NCBI RefSeq assembly: GCF_004793475.1
Contig: NZ_SRYZ01000012.1
Location: forward strand, 23,245 to 87,244
DNA: 64,000 nucleotides
Reading direction: 5' to 3'
From: Bacteroides muris (ex Afrizal et al. 2022)
GTDB lineage: Bacteria > Bacteroidota > Bacteroidia > Bacteroidales > Bacteroidaceae
Positions 24,315 to 33,248 of the stretch are shown here, in pieces (within the stretch, counting starts at the first letter, position 1; the number at the start of each line of letters is the position of its first letter). The translations under genes and the position numbers were made by a program. Under the pieces are notes generated by a model. That model ran no database searches. It was given only the letters and a program-made list of their open reading frames with translations, and was not told the DNA's origin.

Positions 24315-27300
24315 TTATCCCTTCTTTTTATGCTTATTAGCAAAAGACGTAGGAGTTTCGCCAAATACTTTTTTGAATGAGTTTGTAAAATAGGCCTGGC
24401 TCTCGATGCCTACTTGAATCATTATCTCACGCATGGTCATGTTCTCTTCTATAATCAGTTTCGCCGCCTTGCGCAACCGGCAGTTCAACACAAATTCCAC
24501 GACCGATTTTCCTGTCAGGCTTTTCACTTTCGTATAAAGCTTGCTCCGGCTCATCATCAGTTCTTCCGCTATCAGGTTCACATCCATGTCCGACCTGTCC
24601 ATGTGCCCGTCTATAAATGCCACCAGTTGCTTCAAGAACTTATTGTCTTGTTCATTGGTTGCCAGCTCACCGCTGTCCGCATAATAGTTTTTGGCATAAT
24701 GCTCCTTCAGTTGCTGCCGATTTTTAAATACATTTTGTATCGAAAGCTTCAGATAAGTCAAGTCTATCGGTTTTTCAAAATAGAGGTCCGCACCGGAATC
24801 CGCTCCCTCAATCTTACTCTCCAGACTGGTCTTTGCCGTTAACAGAATCACCGGAATGTGCGAAGTATTCACATTACTTTTGATGTCATTGCATAAAGAT
24901 ACTCCGTCCTTGCGCGGCATCATGATATCGCTTATCACCAGATCGAACTCCAAATCTTCCATCAGTTTCAGTGCCTCGACACCGTCACCCGCCTGCATCA
25001 CTTGGAATTCGTCCGACAAGGCTTCCGCAATGAGCACTCTCAAATCCGTGTTGTCCTCTACAATCAGGATTTTCCGGGCACTCGGAGGCACAGTCTCCGA
25101 TTCCGGCTCCTTCGTGTCTTCCTGAGTTTCGCTTGCCTCAGGCAAGAATGCGGGGGATTCGGACATACCACCTAACTTCCGTCGGGCAAAATCCGACTCG
25201 CCGAACACACTGCTATCCATGGGAAGACAAACCACCATATCCGTCCCCTTCTCCCGTTCACTATAAATGGATACGCACCCTTTCTGCAACAACACCAGGC
25301 TTTTCACCAGCGCCAGCCCGATACCCGTTCCCAAATGCGAATCGGCATTCACGGTGTTCACCTTGTAGAATCTCTCGAACACGCTGCTGATCGACTCACC
25401 CGAAATGCCTACACCCGTGTCGCTCACCACGATGGAGAAAGCATCCTCCATGCAGTCGCCCACCTTGTAGTGCCCAGTCCACTGCGATGCAAACTTTTGG
25501 CCGCGTTTGGTCATCAACACGATATTCCCTCCGTCGCGCGTGTATTTGAAAGCATTGTTCAGCAAGTTCATCACGATTTTCTCCACCACATTCTTGTCCG
25601 CATATACCTCTGCAGGCAATGTGTCGTCACACTCTATCCTGAAACTAATTCTCCGCTCGGCAGCATAATCCATAAAATCGCCCGCAATACCTTTCACGAA
25701 ACTGTTCACGTCTATCTGTTCCAATTCCAACTTCATCATCCCGTTCTCCACGGTTCGGAAGTCCATCAGTTCGTTTACCAAGTTCAACAGCCGTTGCACG
25801 TTTCCATTCAGTATACGGTAATAATACTCTTTCAGGCCCTCGCGCCTCAGTTTGTCCAAAGCGGCCATAATCAGCGACAGCGGAGTGCGGAAATCATGTG
25901 ATATGTTGGTAAAGAAGCGCAACTGTGCCTGATGTATCTGTTCCTTCTTCTCCCGTTCCACATTTTCCTGATAGAGCATCATCTTCAAGCGCTTCTTCTC
26001 GGCATAGTGCCTGAAAACCACATACGCCATGCCAAGCAATGCCAATGCATAACAGAAATAGGCAGGCACGCTTAGCCAAGGAGCCCTGCGCCTCACTACC
26101 TTGATGACTGTAGGTTCACCCCACACACCATCGTTGTTTGCAGCGCATACTTCAAAGAAATAGGTTCCTGCCACCACTTTGGAGTACATCACCGTGCGCT
26201 GCCTTGCATCCACTGTAATCCAACCGTCGTTATATCCCTTCAGCCTATACCTGAACATGTTTTTCTCCGGAATCTGGTAATTATCCGCCGAAAATTCAAA
26301 ACCGAAGTTCGATTCATCGTAATCCAACATGATGGTATGGAACGAGTCGCTCACGCCATACTTGGGATGGACCGGCTCATGATCCACAAAAAATTCCGAT
26401 ATGACTGCCCGCGGCTTGTAACGGTTATAGGATATACGTGCGGGGTCTACCACCGTAAACCCATTGGTACCTCCGAAATAGAGTTTGCCGTCCTTACCCT
26501 TCAATACAGCCAACGGATAATATACCTGCCCTTGTGTATTCTCACGTTTATCGAACTTCATCAGACGTTCACTCGCCGTATCATAACAACATAGCCCGTC
26601 GTCCGTTCCCATCCACACTTTGCCATCGCTGTAACAGATACTGTAAATGGAATATACATCCCGCTGCAGTGCATCTTTCATCGGGATGAATTCCAAGGTG
26701 TTGGTGTCGAACTTTATCAGACCGTTACCGATAGTTCCTATCCAGATATTCCCATTGTCATCCAGACAGAAAGTGAACAGCCCCAAATATTCGGAATCTC
26801 CCGGCTGCACTTTTCTTATCTCCCCGGTCAGTGTGTCAACCCGATAAAGCGCTTCGTTACTGATGGCCCACAATGTCCGTTCGCCCTGCTTCAGAATATC
26901 AAACAGATAATCGTAATTTCCCACACTGTCCAGACTGATGTGTTTGAACATCTTTTCCTTGAAAGAAAAATAAGAAATCTTCGGTGCCGGATACTGATAA
27001 GCTACCCACAGCCCCGAATCTCCTTCGAGCACCGTCTTGCGCACATCATTCACCAACAATTCTCCTGCCCCGTCGCGACCACGTTTATAATGGGCTGTTT
27101 CCCTGCGTCCACCGTCAAACACCTCAATACCGCCTCTGAACATCGAGACCCAAAGATTGCGTCCTCCGTCCATCATCAACGATTTAATATTGTTGGACAC
27201 CACGTTTTGTCCGTCTGCCAGCAATCGGAACTCGCCTGTCCGCTTGTCCATCCGGTTCACGCCTCCGCCTTCGGTACCTATCCACAGATAATCTTCGTCT

Positions 27301-28343
27301 TCGGCAAAGGCACTGACCGGTGCATAGTTCAAGCCGCTGCTTCCGGCGAGATAGGAACGAAAAGCATTTCCTTCCTCCATATCCACGTAGCAAAGTTTTC
27401 CCGAATAAGTTCCTATCCATACATTGCCTTGCCTGTCTTCATAAATCTTCCATACGGAATTGTTAGGCAGGCTGAAAGCATCTGTTGTCGAATGTTTGTA
27501 TTCCATCATTGCGCCGGTGGCAGAGTCGAAGATGTAGAGTCCTTCCATAGTACCCAGCCAGACTTTTCCTTTGCGGTCTACATAAAACTCCCTGAGTCCG
27601 TTCTCCTCACATCCGGTAAAGGCTTTGCTGTGTTCTTCTATCTCAAACGACGACAAGTCAATCTTATAGAGCCCTTCTTTATCCACATACACCCACATTT
27701 TTCCTGCCCGCGCCCGCGCAAAGCGGATGTTTCCCCCCTTACCGGGCAGCCGCATGCAAAAGCTAAAGTGATTTTCCGCTTCGTTGTATCTGTACACCTG
27801 CCTATAGACGAATGTATACACATCTTTGTTGTGCACACAAAAAGCCGGATTAACATATGTCGCTTTCTTCCCGTCATATTCGGGTATCCGGATTTCACCG
27901 GTAATAGTATCAGGCAATCCGTAGAGATTATCCCGCCTCACCCAAAGCCTATCCCTGCCATCTATCTTCAACAAAGTGACGTTCCCGAACACGCGCTCGA
28001 ACTTATCCGATATCCTATCATGTCGATATAACCCGTTGTTGGTATTCACATAAAGATTACCTTTCTCATCCGAATCCATACCGATGAATATCCATCGCTT
28101 CGTCGGAGCTATTTCTGCAAAACGAGGGTAATACTTCTTATACTTGTAGCCGTCAAAACGGTATAGTTCATAGTCCATCATTACCCATACAAAACCATCC
28201 TTATCCTGCTCTATTGATTTGACCCCATCGTAATAAAAGCCGCCATCGGGCGAGAGTGTCCTGAACTTATAATTTTCTGCGGCATTTACTGCCATCCATG
28301 TACAGATAAAGAAACACAGTACAACTAAAGTTCTGTTTTTCAT
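24315..28343 (-). CDS. Hybrid two-component system sensor/regulator (HTCS) of the PUL
   Basis: 1342 residues. Order: signal peptide (1-22), periplasmic double beta-propeller of Reg_prop repeats such as VWIGTYSGK, LWIGTEGGGV and IWIGTIGNGL (about 35-640), Y_Y_Y domain (about 690-750), one membrane helix (757-778), HisKA with His816 in NISHDFRTPL, HATPase (about 915-1045, NLLNNAFKYT, DTGVGI, GTGIGLAL), receiver (1090-1207, Asp1139 in ISDIMMPRKDG, Lys1191) and AraC-type HTH (1235-1342). It binds an oligosaccharide in the periplasm, phosphorylates its own receiver and activates the locus. All key residues are present. It lies in the middle of the PUL, between the GH and the sulfatase/SusCD operons. 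Confidence 0.97.
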   Translation of the reverse strand: MKNRTLVVLCFFICTWMAVNAAENYKFRTLSPDGGFYYDGVKSIEQDKDGFVWVMMDYELYRFDGYKYKKYYPRFAEIAPTKRWIFIGMDSDEKGNLYVNTNNGLYRHDRISDKFERVFGNVTLLKIDGRDRLWVRRDNLYGLPDTITGEIRIPEYDGKKATYVNPAFCVHNKDVYTFVYRQVYRYNEAENHFSFCMRLPGKGGNIRFARARAGKMWVYVDKEGLYKIDLSSFEIEEHSKAFTGCEENGLREFYVDRKGKVWLGTMEGLYIFDSATGAMMEYKHSTTDAFSLPNNSVWKIYEDRQGNVWIGTYSGKLCYVDMEEGNAFRSYLAGSSGLNYAPVSAFAEDEDYLWIGTEGGGVNRMDKRTGEFRLLADGQNVVSNNIKSLMMDGGRNLWVSMFRGGIEVFDGGRRETAHYKRGRDGAGELLVNDVRKTVLEGDSGLWVAYQYPAPKISYFSFKEKMFKHISLDSVGNYDYLFDILKQGERTLWAISNEALYRVDTLTGEIRKVQPGDSEYLGLFTFCLDDNGNIWIGTIGNGLIKFDTNTLEFIPMKDALQRDVYSIYSICYSDGKVWMGTDDGLCCYDTASERLMKFDKRENTQGQVYYPLAVLKGKDGKLYFGGTNGFTVVDPARISYNRYKPRAVISEFFVDHEPVHPKYGVSDSFHTIMLDYDESNFGFEFSADNYQIPEKNMFRYRLKGYNDGWITVDARQRTVMYSKVVAGTYFFEVCAANNDGVWGEPTVIKVVRRRAPWLSVPAYFCYALALLGMAYVVFRHYAEKKRLKMMLYQENVEREKKEQIHQAQLRFFTNISHDFRTPLSLIMAALDKLRREGLKEYYYRILNGNVQRLLNLVNELMDFRTVENGMMKLELEQIDVNSFVKGIAGDFMDYAAERRISFRIECDDTLPAEVYADKNVVEKIVMNLLNNAFKYTRDGGNIVLMTKRGQKFASQWTGHYKVGDCMEDAFSIVVSDTGVGISGESISSVFERFYKVNTVNADSHLGTGIGLALVKSLVLLQKGCVSIYSEREKGTDMVVCLPMDSSVFGESDFARRKLGGMSESPAFLPEASETQEDTKEPESETVPPSARKILIVEDNTDLRVLIAEALSDEFQVMQAGDGVEALKLMEDLEFDLVISDIMMPRKDGVSLCNDIKSNVNTSHIPVILLTAKTSLESKIEGADSGADLYFEKPIDLTYLKLSIQNVFKNRQQLKEHYAKNYYADSGELATNEQDNKFLKQLVAFIDGHMDRSDMDVNLIAEELMMSRSKLYTKVKSLTGKSVVEFVLNCRLRKAAKLIIEENMTMREIMIQVGIESQAYFTNSFKKVFGETPTSFANKHKKKG

Positions 28344-28439
28344 AATGATATTTTCCGATTAAATATAATAAGCCATTCAAATGCGGGACTAAAGGTAATA
28401 AAAATCATTGAATGCCATCCTATTTAATAAAGAACAAAA

Positions 28440-28475
28440 AAGCGGAAGGAATTTTCATTTGAAAATCTTTCGCTT
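28440..28475 (-). terminator. Terminator after the sulfatase gene
   Basis: A stem between 28440-28456 and 28461-28475 with a two-base bulge, followed on the leftward RNA by a run of six U. It separates the SusCD-sulfatase operon from the HTCS gene. Confidence 0.7.
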
Positions 28476-28508
28476 AACAAATCATACATACGCAGACCTT
28501 TTCTCTTT

Positions 28509-30074
28509 TCAGATGCCTGTATCTACCGGATTTTCATCGGGAAACAACGGACTGTAAAGCACCGTACGTTTCAGTACCTGCAACTGCCCGTCCTTCACAA
28601 ACTCCTCTCCGCGCTCAGCCAGATGCTTCACCATCTCGCCGCGCATCTCGCGCAACCGTGCAGCGTATTTCTTCTCTTTCGCCACATTCCTCAGCTCCTG
28701 CGGGTCCTTCGTCAGGTCGAACAGCTCTTCCTCGCCCGTATGGAAACGCCATACGTACTTGATTTTTCCATCGGTCAGCGCACACCAATAATTATCGGGG
28801 CTATAGCACGTGGAGTGCTCCAGATCTATGTACTTGCGCCACCCGTTGTTTCCGCCTTTCATCAGTGTTGCCAGCGAGCGTCCGTCCATGTCTTCAGGCA
28901 CCTTGCCTCCTGCCATGTCGAGGAAAGTGGGCAGCAGGTCTCTCAGTTCTACCGGAGCCTCCACCTTAGCGCCCTTCTCGAAGCCGCACGCCGCAGGCCA
29001 CTTCACGATGTAGGGCACATGCGCCGATCCCTCATAGGGATAGGTCTTGCGCCAGTGGTGATGATCGCCCAGCATATCTCCATGATCCGACACATAACAG
29101 ATAAGTGCGTTGTCGTACATGCCTTTCTCTTTCAGTGTCCGAACCACCTTTCCTATCTCTTCGTCCACAAACGTCACATTGGCATAGTAGTACCTGCGCG
29201 ACTCTTTGGCATACTCCTCGCCGAAATTGCCGAAAGCAGCGTCCTTCTCGGCCGTAGCCACGTCACGGGGCGAGGCATACTCCTTGTCCTTGCACCATTC
29301 GCCTACGGCAGGTGCAGGCACATCCTTTCCTTCATACTGCTCCATCAGCCTCTGCGGCGGGTCGTACGGACTGTGCGGACGTGCAAAGGAGACTTTCAGG
29401 AAGAGCGGTTCACCGCTTCCCTTGTCATAGTTTCGTATCATCTCGCATGCCATCTGTCCGGTCCATGCCGTGGGGTGAAGTTCTTCAGGCAGGCGATACA
29501 GACCACCTCCGTGCGCGTTCCATCCGATACCCGTGGCATCCGGATCTCTTCCGGGTGCCTGCATCTGGAACCACAGGCGGTAATCGCTCACGAAATCGTC
29601 ACTCTCCACACGTCCGCTCTCGTCCACCAGCGTGCCGTGGAAACCGTGCAGGGCTTTCTGTGGAAACCAGTGCATCTTGCCGATGCCGAAGGTGAAATAG
29701 CCCAGCTCTTTCAGCATCGCAGGCATCTCATACCGATAGCAGCTGCCCACCCGGCCGTAGCCCAGCATACCGTGATGCCAGGGCGAGAATCCGGTGAGCA
29801 GCCCTGCGCGTGCCGGCGTGCTGCTCGGTGTGGAGGAGTAGCCGTTCATGAAGAGAGTTCCATCGTGCGCCAGTGCATCCATGTTGGGGGTAACTACTGC
29901 ATGATTTCCCATGCAGTTCATGGCATCGCCCCGGTGTTGGTCGGCAACGATAAGGACGATGTGGGGCTTATCTGCCTGCACATCGGCTTGCTTTGCGTTC
30001 TCTGCCTTGTTTTGAGCAGCCGCCGTTCCGGCGGCTGTCAGGAGCAGGCTGCTCCATAAAGTGTATTTTTCCAT
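28509..30074 (-). CDS. Sulfatase, S1 family, serine-type (anaerobic maturation)
   Basis: 521 residues from MEKYTLWSSLLLTAAGTAAAQ (signal peptide). An open frame continues to 30203 but adds residues unlike a leader. Sulfatase signatures: DKPHIVLIVADQHRGD at the start (metal-binding Asp), the active site SSTPARAGLLTG with Ser85 to be oxidised to formylglycine, and VSDHGDMLGDHHHWRK further on. Serine in place of cysteine means that it needs the radical SAM enzyme anSME, encoded elsewhere. It removes sulfate from the glycan target in the periplasm. Downstream of SusC/SusD and two small lipoproteins. Subfamily not assigned. Confidence 0.95.
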   Translation of the reverse strand: MEKYTLWSSLLLTAAGTAAAQNKAENAKQADVQADKPHIVLIVADQHRGDAMNCMGNHAVVTPNMDALAHDGTLFMNGYSSTPSSTPARAGLLTGFSPWHHGMLGYGRVGSCYRYEMPAMLKELGYFTFGIGKMHWFPQKALHGFHGTLVDESGRVESDDFVSDYRLWFQMQAPGRDPDATGIGWNAHGGGLYRLPEELHPTAWTGQMACEMIRNYDKGSGEPLFLKVSFARPHSPYDPPQRLMEQYEGKDVPAPAVGEWCKDKEYASPRDVATAEKDAAFGNFGEEYAKESRRYYYANVTFVDEEIGKVVRTLKEKGMYDNALICYVSDHGDMLGDHHHWRKTYPYEGSAHVPYIVKWPAACGFEKGAKVEAPVELRDLLPTFLDMAGGKVPEDMDGRSLATLMKGGNNGWRKYIDLEHSTCYSPDNYWCALTDGKIKYVWRFHTGEEELFDLTKDPQELRNVAKEKKYAARLREMRGEMVKHLAERGEEFVKDGQLQVLKRTVLYSPLFPDENPVDTGI

Positions 30075-30199
30075 TATACGATTACTGTTCTCTTTTCTTA
30101 TTCGTAGCCCATAAATTCCATTTTCTTCCGGCAAAGAAGAATCTTTTATTTCGCATGGCAAAACTTTTACCTTGCTTTTTAACGTCAGTTCAATAGATG

Positions 30200-30499
30200 T
30201 CACTTGGCAGGATATATGTCTACGATATCCTTGCGATCGGTAGAGAAATTATATGGTGAAGGAACCACTTCTTCGATGGTCCTCTCTTCACCGCCCCTTG
30301 TCTGTGCGCTTTGCGCATTTCCATACATACCGGCTACTTTCTTCACCACGTCTATAGTGACTTCATCAATCGGATTGGTTTTCGTTACAAGCACACCTGT
30401 TGATGCTACATTCTGTACGTTGTTCTCTTCAATTGCATTTTCGCAGGAATACATCAGCATTCCCAATAAAAGCAGCAAAAAATAAAATCTGTTTTTCAT
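30200..30499 (-). CDS. Small lipoprotein of the PUL, unknown
   Basis: 99 residues; lipoprotein signal peptide MKNRFYFLLLLLGMLMYSC with the lipobox cysteine at 19. The rest is a short acidic domain (NPIDEVTIDVVKKVAGMYG...). The middle resembles the first part of the propeptides seen in secreted cysteine proteases of Bacteroides (C10 type), but the resemblance is weak and no protease follows. It lies between the 30589 lipoprotein and the sulfatase. Confidence 0.7.
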   Translation of the reverse strand: MKNRFYFLLLLLGMLMYSCENAIEENNVQNVASTGVLVTKTNPIDEVTIDVVKKVAGMYGNAQSAQTRGGEERTIEEVVPSPYNFSTDRKDIVDIYPAK

Positions 30500-30534
30500 G
30501 ATATTCTTAAAGTTATTAAACTAGACAAAGCAAC

Positions 30535-30580
30535 AATCGGAACTGACCCAAAAGCTACTACTTCAAGCCAATCCCGAATT
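30535..30580 (-). repeat. Intergenic hairpin, copy 2 (homologous to 31296-31340)
   Basis: AATCGGAACTGACC (30535) to CCAATCCCGAATT (30580) form a stem around a loop containing CTACTACTTCAAG. The sequence is alignable along its whole length with the hairpin after SusD, so the two spacers are duplicates. Confidence 0.7.
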
Positions 30581-30588
30581 ATTATAAT

Positions 30589-31152
30589 CTATTCAGTATA
30601 ATTTGTTTGAAATTCTTCCAGTTCCTCTGCCGTCATCTTCCGATATACAACATAGGTGTAAAATTTAGTACCATCCGCATTCACTCCCATACACTCCAAC
30701 AACCTCAATGTCTTATCATCCACTGATAAAATCTGCATGTATAAATCCCTTTCATTTTCGGACTTCAAAATAATCTTGTTTCGTTCTTCCAAGTAATCAT
30801 AAGCATATCTATGAGATAAACGTGGTGCATCTGGCATAATAATCCGAGAAAACACCTTAACAGTTGTCATACTTTCAAAGAAAAGATGATGCGGACTTCC
30901 TCCATCCATAACTTCATAAAAATTTTCTTTTTGCCATTTGCCATCAGCCGTTATTTCATGCGTGGAAACATGTTTCCAACCATTGTTGAGTACAAGCGAT
31001 TCAAATTTCTCTGTCGACAACGAACGAGCCGAAGAATCATAACACTCTCCATTCTCATCAAAATTAAACAATAGCTCATAATCACCACAAGATAAGACAA
31101 ATAGTAAGAATAAAGAGAAACACAACAATTCTATAATTTTAAACCTTTTCAT
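30589..31152 (-). CDS. Lipoprotein of unknown function in the PUL
   Basis: 187 residues from MKRFKIIELLCFSLFLLFVLSC (lipobox Cys near 22; an in-frame ATG at 31179 would add nine residues). The mature part is a single beta-rich domain of about 165 residues (WKHVSTHEITADGKW, YVVYRKMTAEELEEF) with no known motif. It sits where PULs normally carry a SusE/F-type surface glycan-binding protein, but it is shorter than those. Two homologous intergenic hairpins flank it. Confidence 0.75.
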   Translation of the reverse strand: MKRFKIIELLCFSLFLLFVLSCGDYELLFNFDENGECYDSSARSLSTEKFESLVLNNGWKHVSTHEITADGKWQKENFYEVMDGGSPHHLFFESMTTVKVFSRIIMPDAPRLSHRYAYDYLEERNKIILKSENERDLYMQILSVDDKTLRLLECMGVNADGTKFYTYVVYRKMTAEELEEFQTNYTE

Positions 31153-31295
31153 AATAGGAACTATAATATAAAAATTCAATTCATTTTAGCACTATAAATA
31201 ACATTACATTCTATTATTTTATTGAGTAGAACATACAAGATAAATCCCTAATAAAAAACTAACCTATCCTGCACTTTTTAGTTATCGAAAGACAT

Positions 31296-31340
31296 AATCG
31301 GGACTAACTTAGAAACTACACCTTCAAGTCAATCCCGATT
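31296..31340 (-). repeat. Intergenic hairpin, copy 1, after SusD
   Basis: AATCGGGACTAACTT (31296-31310) and AAGTCAATCCCGATT (31326-31340) pair in 13 of 15 positions with a 15-nt loop. Probably a processing or attenuation hairpin after susD. The rest of 31180-31373 is AT-rich with nothing else recognised. Confidence 0.7.
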
Positions 31341-31373
31341 TCAAAGCTATCCTAATCTAAAGTCTTTTTGACC

Positions 31374-33236
31374 TCATTTCTTATCTTTATCTTCTTGTCC
31401 TGTCGGCCATCCCGGATTCTGCCCAAGGTCAAGATTCTTGCTGATAACAGAAATAGGAATTGGACGCAAATAATCCTTGTTTGGGTTGAATGAACGACGT
31501 GATGTTGCATAATTCGTATTTTCGTAAACATCAATGTATTGTTTTCCATCTTCAGCTTTGAATACGAAAATAGGATTCAACCCGGCACCTTCCGTACCAC
31601 CTTTCGTTATAGCACCATCATAACGTGGATCTGCAAAGTCGGAATCTTCCAGACGCATCCCCAATACACGCTCTTTCAATTTGTCACCCCATGCCCAACG
31701 CATCAAGTCCTGATAACGCAAATATTCGAAGCTCAACTCTACACGACGTTCACGACGGATTTCTACCAGCAAGGAAGAAATGCCATATCCGGCATATTTC
31801 GGATCCATCTCCGGATTCACTGTCAAATGAGGCATATTAACACGATCACGCAAAACGTTGATTGTCTTGTCAAGTACATCTTGAGTACAAGCACCCAATT
31901 CTGCTTTAGCTTCTGCATAATTCAACAAAACTTCGGCATAACGGAACAAAGGATAGTCGTGTGTTTCTTCGTTGAATCCTTTTTTATCTTGTTCACGAAT
32001 GTAATATTTGATGGGATGATAACCAGTCAACGTAGGCCACCCGTTCATATTACCGATACGTGGGAAAGTACGCTTGGCATGTGCGGCATCTTCAAACAAA
32101 GCAGCAGCAGCGGCATTACCCGGAGCCAAGAATGTCTGACTCAGGCGCGGGTCACGATTAGTGAACTCCTCCTCTGGAGTATCGTTGCTGTAGTCGTGGC
32201 TCAAAGCTACCGGTCTCGCCACTCCATCGGCATCCACACAAAGGAAATCATCCACAAAATCTTTGGTTCCACCATTGCGCAAGTTCAGCGCATAGCCACA
32301 AATACGGTGACGTTTCAATCCAGATTCGTACTTTCTATAGAAAATAACCTCTTTGTTAGGATCCAAATCGTCTGTAGTAAACAGGGCCGTATAATCTTTT
32401 GCCGGATTACCTGTGTCATAAATTTCGTAACCCATACCCATCAGCTCTTCACAAGCACTTACGCACGCATTCAAGAACTCAGCCTCATCACCCAATTTAT
32501 GATATTTCCGGTAAGTACCCTCATACAAACCAATACGGGCCTTCAAAGCCAAAGCAGCTCCTTTTGTCAGACGATTATCCCCCCATTTTTCAGCAGGCAA
32601 ATAAGAACAAGCAGTATTAATATCATCCAAAACCTGCTTCATCACTTCTTTGCGCGAAGTACGAGGGCCATACAATTCCTCAACATCATCAGTCCCCAAA
32701 GAATGTGTAATTAAAGGTACATCGCCATAAGTCTGCACCATATACAGATAAAACCATGCACGGAAGAACAAGGCTTCACCTGCATAACGCTGTCTCACGG
32801 TTTCCGAAAGGCTTGTTGCCCGATTATAATTTTCTAAGAACACATTGATACGACGCAACAATCCCCATGACCAGCTACCATAACTTGGATTTCCTGACGG
32901 TTGATTCTCAATACCTGCCGCTACAGCAGCAGCCCATGTCTGACTACCATCCATCGTCGCAAAATTATCAGACATAGCCTCCATAGAATAAGGACCTGTT
33001 ATTTTCACAGAATAAGAATCACTATGGAAACCTACCATAAATTTGTAAGTGCCATTGCTTGCCGCTTCATTATAAATACCATTTGCATAAGCTTTCAAAT
33101 CTGCTTCGCTCTTCCAATACATGGCATCATTCAAGTTGTTTGTCGGCGTGCGTTCCAAGAAAGAGTCGTTACATGCAGTCATAGTCAACGCGACCATACC
33201 TACTACCATATATTTTCCTATTGTCTTTTTCATCAC
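31374..33236 (-). CDS. susD-like: SusD/RagB-family outer-membrane glycan-binding lipoprotein
   Basis: 620 residues; lipoprotein signal MMKKTIGKYMVVGMVALTMTAC with Cys near 22, then NDSFLERTPTNNLNDAMYWKS, the usual SusD N-terminus. TPR-like helices with ALFFRAWFYLYMVQTYGDVPL (the SusD R-A-x-x-Y motif) and, near the C-terminus, EVLLNYAEAKAELG and IRRERRVELSFEYLRYQDLMRW. It caps the SusC channel and binds the polysaccharide at the cell surface. 12 bp after SusC. Confidence 0.97.
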   Translation of the reverse strand: MMKKTIGKYMVVGMVALTMTACNDSFLERTPTNNLNDAMYWKSEADLKAYANGIYNEAASNGTYKFMVGFHSDSYSVKITGPYSMEAMSDNFATMDGSQTWAAAVAAGIENQPSGNPSYGSWSWGLLRRINVFLENYNRATSLSETVRQRYAGEALFFRAWFYLYMVQTYGDVPLITHSLGTDDVEELYGPRTSRKEVMKQVLDDINTACSYLPAEKWGDNRLTKGAALALKARIGLYEGTYRKYHKLGDEAEFLNACVSACEELMGMGYEIYDTGNPAKDYTALFTTDDLDPNKEVIFYRKYESGLKRHRICGYALNLRNGGTKDFVDDFLCVDADGVARPVALSHDYSNDTPEEEFTNRDPRLSQTFLAPGNAAAAALFEDAAHAKRTFPRIGNMNGWPTLTGYHPIKYYIREQDKKGFNEETHDYPLFRYAEVLLNYAEAKAELGACTQDVLDKTINVLRDRVNMPHLTVNPEMDPKYAGYGISSLLVEIRRERRVELSFEYLRYQDLMRWAWGDKLKERVLGMRLEDSDFADPRYDGAITKGGTEGAGLNPIFVFKAEDGKQYIDVYENTNYATSRRSFNPNKDYLRPIPISVISKNLDLGQNPGWPTGQEDKDKK

Positions 33237-33248
33237 TAAGTTACTTTT

